A stretch of 64,000 nt of DNA from Tretioscincus oriximinensis. Its lineage: Eukaryota; Chordata; Lepidosauria; Squamata; Gymnophthalmidae. Within the stretch, counting starts at the first letter, position 1; each line of letters opens with the position of its first letter. The notes below the pieces were generated by a model. It saw only the letters and a program-made list of their open reading frames with translations. It was not told where the DNA came from and did not search any database. Location of the stretch: contig JAJVDF010000168.1 in NCBI GenBank assembly GCA_022410635.1, positions 541,622-605,621 on the forward strand, given 5' to 3'. The translations under genes were made by a program, and so were the position numbers. Of the stretch, positions 9,976 through 19,380 are shown piece after piece.

Positions 9976-10645
9976 CTTTAATATTTTTTTCCAAGAACCC
10001 AAAACATAACATAGTGTATATAAATTCTCAGCAGTTATCTCCATGGTATGATACAAAAATGTCAGAATCCTGACTTCTACTCCAGTTTAAATAGTAGCAA
10101 GTTGTATTTGCATATAGTCACTGGAATGTAGCTTTTAAAAAAGTGAGAGAAACAGTGCTGATTGTTTCGAGGAGAGCTTCTTGTATATTGTGTAAAACTG
10201 GCCTGTTCCACCTCTGTCTTTCCAGGAGTTCAGTCTGAATGCAGGGGGGGACAGCCCACATCTTTGATTTGTAAGGTGAAATAGCTATTCTTAGCCACTT
10301 TCATATCAAGGCCCCTGGTAGGAGGAAATGTGAGGGCTTCTTGCTCCCTGCAGAATCAATAAACCCTTTTGCTGATTCCCCACAGGAAATGAAATTGCAG
10401 TGGAGAGAAAGGCATTGCTTTAAAATGGAGTAGATGAGTAAAGTTCATGGGTTTCCTCATAGGACACCTCCAGGACACTTTTCTGACCGTGGAAGGAGGG
10501 AAAGAGACATTTCGTTACTAGCATGTTTAAAAGAAGCTCAGTTGTCCTTCTAGATTATCCATAGTCTCATATTTAAGTGGAAATCTAATGTTAAGAATGG
10601 GGATTAGGAGGGATACACAAAAAAATATGCTTTACCTTTGTTTAT
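9976..10645. other. No gene or recognised repeat
   Basis: Apart from a short G-run near 10243-10249, nothing stands out. Confidence 0.4.
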
Positions 10646-10649
10646 ATAT

Positions 10650-11110
10650 GGGTGCCTCCCCATGAGATGTTTTTACCGCAATGGTACGTACATNATTAAG
10701 GATCCACTCTACATGTTCACAAAAGTTCAGGGAGTCACTCACTAAAAAGGCCAGTAATCCTGGTTTCTCTCATAGCTCCTTTTCTTCTGACTTCATTTCA
10801 GGCTACTGGATAAATCCACTAAAATGCNTCTGTGGGACTCTCTATAATGGGAACATGTTAGATATCACAAGACTTTGAGGCTTGATGTAAAAGGTNATTG
10901 ACTCTCAGCTTGCAGAGAATGCTGGGAATAGTAAGACAAGCACAGCAGTGATTTGTGGGACATGCCATATGATGAGAATACAAGACAATGTAATAAGAAA
11001 ACAGGAAACGGCATGGGATATTGAATGGGAGGATGATGTAATTGCAACTGTGTTCTTTTCCAGATATAAAGTAAATTCTGGAATAAAACAGATCACGGGG
11101 AGGTGGCTTT
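10650..11110 (+). mobile_element. Repeat family A copy
   Basis: The start region (TGGGTGCCTCCCCATGAGAT) and end region (GATCACGGGGAGGTGGC) are the two G/C-rich termini of the family. The centre (AGAGAATGCTGGGAATAG, AAGACAAGCACAGCAGTGAT, CATATGATGAGAATACAAG) is shared with 27590, 30540 and 49560. Three N bases fall inside. No coding frame. Confidence 0.5.
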
Positions 11111-12125
11111 TGTTCATTCTCGAGAAATTCAACAGCACTTTGGTAAAAAATCTAAGCAATTAGCAGGAATAGAGCATTTGCATTGTTGGTTGGTTCACTA
11201 CTCCCCAAACACTCCAAAAGCATTCTTAAATATACCCTAAACATACTTTGTGTGGTCTGTTTTGCCATGGATACAGTCCACAGAAAATTCAAACGGCCTT
11301 TCTGCATTCTGTACATCCCCTGACTTGTTTTCACCCAATCTCAATGAGGGAAGGCAGGAAGGTATGTAGAACACATGAAAACCCGGTTATGAGGATTTGT
11401 GTTTGTGTGTCTCTGTGTGTTTACCTTTTTCAGTGTTTTGAAATGTATTATTTTATTTTGATTTTATAAAAAATTTGGCTCCCTGAAGAATTATTATTCT
11501 GATATGGAGCAAATGGAAGCAAAAGCTTAGATAAAAAGTTAAGTTCAAACTCACTGTTAAAGAGTGTATAGTATCTGTGCCTGGAATTCTTCACAAAAAA
11601 TAATAATTCTCTAACAGTCTGGAAAGGATATCCTTTCTCACACTCGCATTTTTTTTTTNAAAAAAAAGCAAAGTGGAAAGGGCAGAAGACACAGATTATC
11701 CTGATGTTATCATTTGGAGTTTATTTTGACACCTGCTGCAAGTTGAAATTGCAAGGCCTGTAATTCTTAGAGGCCCCCAACGGAGTCCTGCAAAAAGGGA
11801 AATATTTGTCTATTTAATCTGTTTATTGTAAGAATCTGTAAGATACTAATGCAAACATCCAAAGCAGGCTCCGTCTCTGTGGTGTTAGAGAGTTTCCAAT
11901 TTAAAGCTGTAAATTAGATATTCATTCCTTTGCCCAGTTTCTGCAGTATTCATTAACAGGATACACTGACTTTCTCCAACGTGCAGGCTCCTTTCATGCT
12001 AACTTTGTGATGTGCTCTTTGTGGAGGAAGCATGAAATAATGCTTGTATATAATGCTGATGGATAAGAAGTATGGATTTTTAGACGTGAAGCTTTTGAAG
12101 AAGAAGGAAGTGGAGTGGTACTGTG
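11111..12125. other. Single-copy-looking sequence; possible conserved element at 11690-11920
   Basis: Bases 11690-11920 are balanced in composition, non-repetitive, and contain clustered AT motifs such as AATTTAAAGCTGTAAATTAG, the style of a conserved developmental enhancer. This is pattern impression only. A T8-N-A8 junction lies at 11651-11667. Confidence 0.3.
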
Positions 12126-12290
12126 CTTTATACCATGCTTTTCTCAACCCAAAGGGAGCCAAAGCAGCTTACAAAACCTTCTCCTATTTTCATCCCAACA
12201 GATGAAGTAATTGTGAAGTAATTTGGGCTGAGAGAATTCTGAAGAACTGTGACTAGCCTGAGGTCATTGAGATGGCTTTGTGGAAGAGGG
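12126..12290 (-). mobile_element. SINE family 1 fragment, second tail type
   Basis: The plus strand begins with the tail (TTCTCAACCCAAAGGGAGCC, CAGCTTACAA), followed by GGGCTGAGAGAATTCTGAAG and AACTGTGACTAGCCTGAGGT, the reverse complement of the SINE body. The tRNA head is cut off at about 12290. Confidence 0.6.
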
Positions 12291-12736
12291 CAATCCACAG
12301 GCTCTCAATAGGGCTTTTTCAACTTCTTGATACTCATCCACCAAAATCAGGACTGTATCCACACAGTATGTTTTTATTCCGGAATTTCCCAATAATTCAG
12401 TTTATTAGTTTTCTGAATTTAATGTACCTCAGCTATACCTTTACACTATATNCTGAGTTTTGTTATTCTGTTACCGTCTTCAAGTGAGTTTTTCTAGGCG
12501 TAGGACACCCCCTGTTTGACTCTTTGTTTTCTGGCTCTCAAGGGCAAGTCCAGTAGTCCCTCCTTCCAAATGGTATCGGATAGTTTGCTGTCAATATCAG
12601 CAATCCTGGGCTAGGGAGAAGGATTCCCGATTCCCTCTGGCAGAAGCATTCTGGAGATGTGAAGACTGTGTTCTAGGCTGATTGGCTGCCTGCTGATGCT
12701 CTCAGTATGACTGCTCTGTTTTGATTTATTACTTAA
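12291..12736. other. No gene or recognised repeat
   Basis: The segment TTTTTATTCCGGAATTTCCC near 12367 hints at another DNA-transposon terminus of the family-A kind, but it could not be delimited. Confidence 0.3.
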
Positions 12737-13217
12737 CTAGTGGAATTAGCCCATTGTGTCAGAGTAATGCAACAGTCTCTAGCCCTCCTTCCCATTGCTA
12801 CCACTCATGTCTCCACCCACTCCCTCCTTGCCCCCTTCCCTCCCCCCCTCTTTCACTTGATTCTTCTTTTTGTTTGTTTTTTCTTTATTTTCCTTTTCTT
12901 CATTATATTTTCTCCTTTATCTTCTTTCCTTCTTTTCCATCTTCCATCTTCCACCCATTCCTTCCTTTGTTCTTCCTTTCCTTCCTTCCTGTCCCTCTTG
13001 GTACTGGTCCCAGTACTAAACTCTGGGGTATTCTATTTGACACATTTTTTTCACCCAGAAAACTGTCAATTTATTANTTCCCTCTGTTTTCTGTATTTTA
13101 ACCAGTTTCTAACCCAGGACTCTGGTCTCTAGAGGCTGCCAAAGTTCCAAGCCCAGTCATTGTTTTTATAACTTGGAATGTTGAACTCTCCCACACACCT
13201 GTTTTATTATATGATGA
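12737..13217 (-). mobile_element. Non-autonomous Helitron with captured CR1 fragment
   Basis: Read on the minus strand, it starts TCATCATATAATAAAAC (13217 downward). It continues with a short repeat-specific leader, then a CR1 reverse-transcriptase fragment in sense (near 13105-13015), then a long polypurine tract (13000-12790). It ends with a decayed hairpin and CTAATTCCACTAG at 12737, followed by T. A 5' TC and a 3' hairpin a few bases before CTAG are Helitron hallmarks. Copies at 50134 and 55899 keep the same internal order. No Rep/helicase is present. Confidence 0.6.
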
Positions 13218-13450
13218 ATCCACAAGGTTTTGATCCACTATTATGGATGAGGAGTTGAATTTGTTTCAGCTAGCCTAGCAACTGACCTGCTGCACCAGGG
13301 ATCGGTGGATCACTCTTATATCCATTAAAAGTACAAATCTCCATTGTATTCTGGATTTTATGTGGTAACTCTAATTGCATGACAACAAAGCAAATGCCAA
13401 ATGTGGTTCATTCTGCAGTAAATTATTNGATAACAATGGTCATTGCCCAC
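13218..13450. other. Short unassigned spacer
   Basis: No feature recognised between the Helitron and the following CR1 relic. Confidence 0.3.
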
Positions 13451-13451
13451 A

Positions 13452-13890
13452 GAAGATGTTTTCAGAAGCTGCAGAGAAGACCAGAAGTTTATTGCAATGT
13501 AATGTAGAAGAGNTAGGACAGACAAGGGAAAATAGTCTTTTACCCAGAGGGTTATTAGTCTGTGGAATTTATTTCCAGAAAAGGTGGTGATAGCTAGCAG
13601 TCTAGATAACATTAAGGCAGGATGAGACAGGTTCATGGAAGTCAAGGGGTTCAATAGCTACTAAGATGCACCTCTTGATACTGCCTCTTGAAATACCTGA
13701 AGTCAAGCACAGGTTAAGGTTTTGCCTTCTTCTGTTTGGATTGAGCCCTGCAGAATGGGGCCAGAGTCCATCTAGTCCAGCATTCTCAGCCAGTGGCAAT
13801 TGCTGGGCCACTGGATGAGACAGAATGCTGTACTAGAGGAGCTCTAGTCCCATTCTGCAGGGCTCCTCTTAGGTTCTTGGGTTCTTAATG
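13452..13890 (+). pseudogene. CR1 LINE 3' end
   Basis: Landmarks in order: TGTTTTCAGAAGCTGCAGAG, an AATAGTCTTTTACCCAGAGG-type segment, GGTTCATGGAAGTCAAGGGG, CTTGAAATACCTGAAGTCAA, GCCACTGGATGAGACAGAAT, GCTGTACTAGAGGAGCTCTA and GCAGGGCTCCTCTTAGGTTC. This is the CR1 C-terminus and 3' UTR seen also at 9686 and 63752. The copy contains an internal near-duplication of the target phrase around 13740-13830. Frames are broken. Confidence 0.8.
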
Positions 13891-14269
13891 TAGACCATTC
13901 TGCTGTGTGTCCCATGATGGCTTCCGATATCCACAAAACCCTCTCCAGAATCCTACTCTAGTGTCTTTCTTCCAAACGAAGGAGGAAAGATCACACATTT
14001 TGTACGTTGAAGCAACGCACACGTGCACTCCCATTTTTTTCTCTGGAATATTTATGTCTTCCTAACAATGAAAAGTCATTTTATGGCATGTTAGCAAGAT
14101 TTATGCTATAAATATTACATTACAAGGTTCAGCTGTGTTGCTATTTTTGAACATATCCACACTTTCCTGCATATCAGCATGTCACTTAAATATTTCCTTT
14201 GAAGTGAGGTTTTTCTCCCCCATCCTATTAAAATGCATCACAAAAATCCCTGCATTGGGGTCGTATTTT
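13891..14269. other. No gene or recognised repeat
   Basis: Nothing with a second copy was seen. Confidence 0.35.
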
Positions 14270-14600
14270 AAAAAAAGATTAAAATCCTGCAACCCGCCCA
14301 TTCACCCTCTTTCCCTTTGTTTTGCTTCAACCCAAGCAGTGAATGTCAAAAAGTCTTTATAGAAACAAGACATTAAAAAGTTATAGGTTTGACTCGGGGC
14401 TTGGACAGGGTCCGCAGAAGACAGGCTACGCCACTTTAATTGAAGGCGACAATGTTGTCAGTTCACCCGGTCCTCCGGCTGGGGAGGCCGGCAGTATTGT
14501 GTTCATCAGCCCTGATTCCACCTGACACTTGAGTGAAAGCGTTTTGCGCTAATTTGCTCAGCACTTGTCTAGTAAATCTAGAAAACCATGAGTGAGGTGG
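14270..14600. other. CpG-retaining, non-repetitive island; possible conserved element
   Basis: Unlike its surroundings, this stretch retains several CpGs (CTCGGGG, GTCCGC, TACGCC, GGCGAC, CCCGGTCCTCCGG, GGCCGG, AAAGCGTTTTGCGC). It has no repeat copy in the window. A 60-codon frame at 14343-14525 is open, but splice sites and a family match are lacking. A conserved non-coding element or unrecognised exon are both possible. Confidence 0.3.
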
Positions 14601-14745
14601 GTGATAGGTGGCCATTAAACAGAATCAACAGCCTTTGGGAAAGGAATACATTTTGCAGACTTGTTGCTATTTTTATTGAGGAGAGAATAGAGCATTGGAG
14701 ACAGCGAGGTCCTGTATATTCCAAACCTTGTGTTTAGGGCTATAG

Positions 14746-15066
14746 CTGCTTCCGCACACAGCTTTCCTACTGGGTTGGTAGGATCATCATGATGTCTTTG
14801 CCATACAGGGCAACGGAGCTTCGGNTGTCCTCCCGGGTACTACCTGGGAAAAAGCTCCTTTGTCACAAAAAGGAGAGGTTGCAGATGTTTTCTGACACAA
14901 GCACAAAATACCTCTCCTTCCGACAAAAAGCTGCCTGGAGCCCTGGTGACTATTGTGCCATCGTGAGCCTTGGATAAGGCAAGAATATGACAGCCAGCCA
15001 GCACTGCAAAATGCTAGCTGGCTAACATGGCCGGTAGTAGCTTTCTGGTCCTTCATGTGCATCCTT
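14746..15066. mobile_element. Repeat family B, DNA-transposon-like
   Basis: It shares with 19024-19240 the terminus style (GCTGCTTCCGCACACAGC here, GGCTGCAGACACATGGG there), the block GGGCAACGGAG and the block CTGGCTAACATGGCCGGTA (CTGGCTGACATGCACGGTA in the other copy). Neither has a coding frame. The termini recall family A, so a related Harbinger-like origin is plausible but not shown. Confidence 0.4.
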
Positions 15067-15204
15067 TTGCCAGTTCCATATGGATTTTTGAGAAAATGTG
15101 TACAGACAGGGATTGAGTTATGCCAGATTTAAACCCCATTTTGGGTTTTACCTTGTAGTGTGGAAAGGATCTTATTCTGGCCTATATCTCTGAATGGGAG
15201 CCTG

Positions 15205-15660
15205 CCATCTACATTTATTTTATTTAACATGATCGATATCCTGCCCTTCAGCATTGGTCCAAGGATGGGTAACAGAAGACCATGATGAAACATCTTAAAA
15301 GATCCATACTCTTCCATCCACCTTTCCTGGAATTCAGAACACAGAGAGAGATGAAAGTCTAAGCCTGGGTGAAAGATGTTTTTACCTTNCACCAAAAGGT
15401 ATACAGTGTAGGCACCTGGTAGTTCCTGGTGGAAGGTTGTTCCAGAGGGGGGGGGGACCCACCACAGAGAAGGCCCTTCTACGTGCCCCCTCCCCTTGCA
15501 TCTCTGAAAGGGGAGGAACTACCAGAAGGCCTTCTCCTTGAGATCTTAATGCATGGGCAGGTTTATACGGGGCCTGCCTTTGTCTAGCTGCCTAGCAGGC
15601 AGAAGTCCCTATTCCAAGAGTTGAGAAGAGGTGAACTGGATGGATTGCGGCCCCGTTCAG
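15205..15660 (-). pseudogene. L2-like LINE 3' end relic
   Basis: The plus strand starts with TTTATTTTATTTAACATGAT and a CGATATCCTGCCCTTCAGC-like block, the reverse of an L2-type 3' tail. It continues with GGTTGTTCCAGAGGGG, CCACCACAGAGAAGGCCCTT and GAGATCTTAATGCATGGGCA, which correspond in antisense to the C-terminal ORF2 region seen in sense at 1990-2160. It is highly degenerate. Confidence 0.55.
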
Positions 15661-16525
15661 AAGGGTCTGTCTTGTATTCTTGCATTCTAGCTGGGAAGTC
15701 TGTATTTTCCAGGCAGTTCACCCTACTTTTGAGCTGTAGCCATGACTCTCCCTGAATTTCAGGCTGTTTTCTCTAGTCTCTTCTGTATATTAACCTTATA
15801 TCAGTATGAAAGCATTTCGCCTTCTCGGTTCCAATTCTCCTTTTTCCTTTCAGTTCATGCTTTAAAGAAAGAACCAAGGGGAGGAGGAGGGAAGGAAGGA
15901 GGGGAAAACCTTGGATTTGTTGTCATCTGCTTTTGCAGGAAATAGCTGTGTCAAGGCAAAGGGGGGCTAATCAGCTCGCTCTGTGGTCTCTAATTGGTTC
16001 ATACATTTGGACTGTGAAGAATAGAAGGAGGAGGAGGTAAAGCCGCCTAACAAGGAACACATGGGTATTGGCAAACTAAACACAGCTGGACCCAGGGCTG
16101 TCTTTGACCACCCCTTCGGAGCCCTCAATATCCTTCGTATCACATTGTTATTGTCACAGCCCCGGATTTCNGTTGTGGAGAGGATGTGAACACCACTGGG
16201 GTGGAGGGGGGCTGGATATCATGGCTAATGAGAAATCAAAACAAGAACTTCCGTCGGCTGGCTTTTCTGTAGATTCTCTTTATCTCAGCACGTCTCTTAC
16301 AAGGGTTTTTGTCCCTGTTGAAACACTCTTTCTTTTCCACCAGAGATGACAACAACAATAAATACGAGTTTCTGCTGTTTGAAGCTCAGTTGCAGATAAC
16401 CANGTATTAAGCCAAGTCACCATTTTCTGGCAGGATTAAAGTGACTTTACTGTGGGTAGGGGTAGAAGTTGCAGCCATTTGTTCTTTTCATAGATGCAGT
16501 CTTAACTACCCTGTGACACTGGACT
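15661..16525. other. No gene or recognised repeat
   Basis: G/A-rich patches occur near 15875-15905, 16025-16040 and 16200-16215. No copy elsewhere was noticed. Confidence 0.35.
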
Positions 16526-16612
16526 TCTAGCAAGGGAGTCTCACAGCACCATCCGAAGACTCTGGCATGTTCACAAAAGCTCATGCTACATACCTACTCT
16601 TTAGAACATTTT
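16526..16612. mobile_element. Decayed PLE foldback unit
   Basis: The left part TTCTAGCAAGGGAGTCTCAC corresponds to the minus-orientation arm, and the right part (GAAGACTCTGGCATGTTCAC, AAAAGCTCATGCTACATACC) to the plus-orientation arm, of the unit at 44199-44413. Most of both arms is deleted. Confidence 0.45.
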
Positions 16613-16615
16613 AAA

Positions 16616-16770
16616 ATGTAAGAACAGCTCTGCTGAATCAGGCCACAAGCCATCTTGTCTAGTATTCTGTCACATACAGTGGCCCATCAATTGCCTTTGT
16701 ACATTATCAAGTAGAAACAGGAGTCAAAACCTTCATTCGCTTTCAATGGTCTACAAGTGGCACTTGGAAG
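16616..16770 (-). pseudogene. CR1 LINE 3' end fragment
   Basis: The plus strand reads TGTAAGAACAGCTCTGCTGA, ATCAGGCCACAAGCCATCTT, GTCTAGTATTCTGTCACATA and CAGTGGCCCATCAATTGCC. This is the reverse complement of the CR1 terminal segment at 63930-64000. Confidence 0.75.
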
Positions 16771-17151
16771 GTTCCAGCCTGTCTCTCCAACATGATGAAC
16801 CCCCTTAACAGGACAAGTAAAACCCACAGTCTAAAAGGAGCAGAGTTCAATCGTTCATACCTATTTGCAAAATCGATGTGGACAGCAAACAAGGAAGTAA
16901 ATACTGAGCATGTTCAACCAGGACTCCTGATGTGCAAGACAACCAGGAAATAAATAGGGAGCATGCTCAGTATGTGATTTTGCATTGTCTTCTCATGGTA
17001 TCCTGGTAATCCCATTAAGGATCTGTACATACAGGAAGGCTTCTCACCTCCATGACTGCAGGCAATTTTGCAAAAAATCAGCAAAAGAATACTCCAGGGC
17101 AAAGGACCTTTTTCGGGTTCTTTGCAAAAACTTCATTAACACATGGAGCAG
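16771..17151. other. No gene or recognised repeat
   Basis: Nothing recognised apart from the 11-bp target copy ACATGGAGCAG at 17141-17151. Confidence 0.35.
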
Positions 17152-17362
17152 ATTTCAGAGAAATAGCCGTGTTAGTCTAGCAGAAAGTCCAGCAAAGGAG
17201 CTAGCAGCACTTTGAGACTAACTTGAGAAAAGTAGTTGGCATAAGCTTTCGTAGACAGGTCTACTTCTTCAGATGCATGTGAAGAAGTAGACCTGTCTAC
17301 GAAAGCTTATGCCAACCACTTTTCTCAAGTTAGTCTCAAAGTGCTACTAGCTCCTTTGCTGG
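17152..17362. mobile_element. PLE-derived foldback element, best-preserved copy
   Basis: Structure: a 35-base head (ATTTCAGAGAAATAGCCGTG...), an 84-base arm (17187-17270), a 10-base spacer, and an 84-base arm (17281-17364) that is the reverse complement of the first with two mismatches. An exact 11-bp direct repeat, ACATGGAGCAG, flanks the unit at 17141-17151 and 17363-17373. The arm sequence (TACGAAAGCTTATGCC in one strand) resembles terminal repeats of Penelope-like retroelements. Each arm encodes a hammerhead-like core. No ORF is present, so mobilisation would be in trans. Confidence 0.7.
17237..17272 (-). ncRNA. Hammerhead-ribozyme-like core in PLE arm
   Basis: Read on the minus strand: CTGAAGA, one extra A, stem GTAGAC, a 2-nt loop, GTCTAC, then GAAA, and a short stem AGC-UUAU-GCC. 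This follows the CUGANGA / stem II / GAAA plan of hammerhead ribozymes, which are known in Penelope-like terminal repeats. The pair at the cleavage-side stem is A-C, not A-U, and an extra A precedes stem II, so activity is doubtful. Confidence 0.4.
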
Positions 17363-17373
17363 ACATGGAGCAG

Positions 17374-17949
17374 AGTCATCATGATGATACTACTATTGTG
17401 GTAGCAATCAGTCTTGGTAGTAAATTCCATAGATTGCTGACCTTCTGAGTGATGATTCTCTGGTGGGCTGAATTATGTAAAAAGAATCCTGATTTAGTCT
17501 AGTTCTCCAGATCTGAAGATGAGTTAAAAGTATGTGTTGGAACAGCACCTGACCAGAAGTCTGGAAAGAGGCTACAATAAATTGGTCATACCTGACAGGG
17601 GTTCAGGAATGGTGAAGGACTTCTAACCAATCCATTGCTTTTTCTTTCCAAACAAGCTTCAGCATTCCAGTTACTAACTAAAAAATCACCTTGGTCCTCA
17701 GGCATTTCTTCACATACCTAATAATACATTTTAAGGAAGTCATTAGTCCATATCAGCTGCACAGCAATAGTGATAAACTAGGTCAGAACTGAACTAAAAT
17801 CCCTCTAACATAGGACAATGTTAAACCACATCAATCTGTATTACACCAGTGCTAATACTTCTCCATTCTGGATGAAGCAGTACTGCATCCACACGTAGAA
17901 CGACATCTAAGCAATCAAGAAGCATTGTGTCAAATCTGCACTGGAACAC
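17374..17949. other. No gene or recognised repeat
   Basis: Spacer between two PLE foldback units; nothing recognised. Confidence 0.35.
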
Positions 17950-17959
17950 ACAATGCTAT

Positions 17960-18140
17960 AGTCCAGCAAAGGGGCTAGTAGCACTTAAGAGACTAACAGT
18001 ACAAAGGTAGATGACATAAGCTTTAGTAAACACGTCTACTTTTTCATGTGCATCTTATGAAGTAGACGTGTCTATGAAAGTTTAGGCCACCTATTTGCTG
18101 GACTTTCTACTGGATTAACATGGCTATTTCTCTGAAATTG
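17960..18140. mobile_element. PLE-derived foldback element, opposite orientation
   Basis: It has the same parts as 17152-17362 in reverse order: an arm from AGTCCAGCAAAGGGGCTAGT, a spacer near TTTTCATGTGCATC, a shortened second arm, and the head at the right (CATGGCTATTTCTCTGAAAT). It is flanked by a 10-bp direct repeat, ACAATGCTAT, at 17950-17959 and 18141-18150. Confidence 0.65.
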
Positions 18141-18354
18141 ACAATGCTATGGTGTTTGTTTTAATGTTGTCAACCTGTTTAATGAAGTTGTGCATTGCAA
18201 CAGCTAATTTGAATCAAGCAAATCCAGATATACTGTATTAATAGTTTTTGCGTTGGCAGTAACAGCTTCATTTCTCACTCTGGCTATGTAGTAGTCGTAG
18301 TAATACTACAGCAATAACAACAATGTTCAGTTATAATACTCTTTTCACCAAAGG

Positions 18355-18524
18355 GCAGTGCATGTAGCTTTTGCTGCTGTCTCCTCAGCAGACACTGTGT
18401 AAAGCAGACGGGGCTGAGAGAGTTATAAAGAAGTGTGTTACCCAGCAGGCTTCATGGAGGAGTGTGGAAGACTCACCAGATAGGAGTCCAGCATTCTGAC
18501 AACTGCACGAAACTGGCTCTCATG
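18355..18524 (-). mobile_element. SINE family 1, tailless
   Basis: The plus strand carries GCATGTAGCTTTTGCTGCTG, GGGGCTGAGAGAGTTATAAA, CTTCATGGAGGAGTGTGGAA and, at the right, the reverse of the tRNA-like head (AACTGGCTCTCATG). The B-box region is disrupted (AGACTCACCAGATAGGAGTC). Confidence 0.7.
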
Positions 18525-19020
18525 CATGTATGCATGATGAATGTATACACAAATGAGTTCTATTGTTCACTTGATATGTTTCTATTCCACTTCTCCTGCT
18601 TTCTAGCTGATGATTCCATATCCTGTAACATTTTAAATATCTCTAAACGGAGACATGTGCAAAATAAATTTGTGTATTTTGTGCGTCTCCAGACCACACA
18701 TGCATTTGTCCAATTTGAACTGGGAAGTATTTAATCAATCAGTCTATCAATCAGGGGTTTCTAATTCAAATACACTTTTCCCCTCGAAAAAATATTTTCA
18801 AGGGCAAACCATAGTAAACCCGATTTTTTCAATCAAATTGTTTGTATTTGCAGACAGAAAGCTGGATCGATCCAATTGAATTTCTGGACNTGCAAACAAC
18901 ACAATGATCAATTCGAACTTTCAAACATGAACTGAATTTTGCACATCGGTGCATGTAAACTGTTAACTGCAGGTGATACTCATTAGTATTTGTTAGAATT
19001 TGAAGTANAGACTCAATGTC
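18525..19020. other. No gene or recognised repeat
   Basis: AT-rich sequence with short inverted words such as CAATTGAATTTC and GATCAATTCGAAC near 18870-18920. No boundary could be set. Confidence 0.3.
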
Positions 19021-19023
19021 TAA

Positions 19024-19380
19024 GGCTGCAGACACATGGGGGCTTTGGACAGCAGTGATACTTACATGATGGTGAGTCCACTCCATGGGGCAACGGAGAT
19101 TTAGCTATCTATTCGGGAAGACACTCCATTGCCCAGAATATCTTCTTGCTGATAAGCGGGAATTCAGATACTGTGACAAGACACCCGCCACCAGCGTTGC
19201 AGAACTGCAGCTGGCTGACATGCACGGTATCATCCTCTCTCCTTCCTCTCACCAATTTTGCGTGGATTTTGCAAGTCAGGAGAGATGAGTGAGACTCACA
19301 ATCTCTTGTAAATTGCAGAATTTGACTCATCGTGTAGAGGGCCCCCAAGATACTTTTCTTTCTTCTACCTATTTTCCCCA
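19024..19380. mobile_element. Repeat family B, DNA-transposon-like
   Basis: It is preceded by TAA (19021-19023) and opens GGCTGCAGACACATGGG. It shares ATGGGGCAACGGAG and GCAGCTGGCTGACATGCACG with 14746-15066. The right end is uncertain (CCCCACCACAGCTAG near 19377-19391 is a candidate). Confidence 0.4.

Noticed and set aside
12721..13132. 126- and 130-codon Pro/Phe/Ser-rich frames
   Set aside because: Translations of the polypyrimidine strand of the Helitron cargo.
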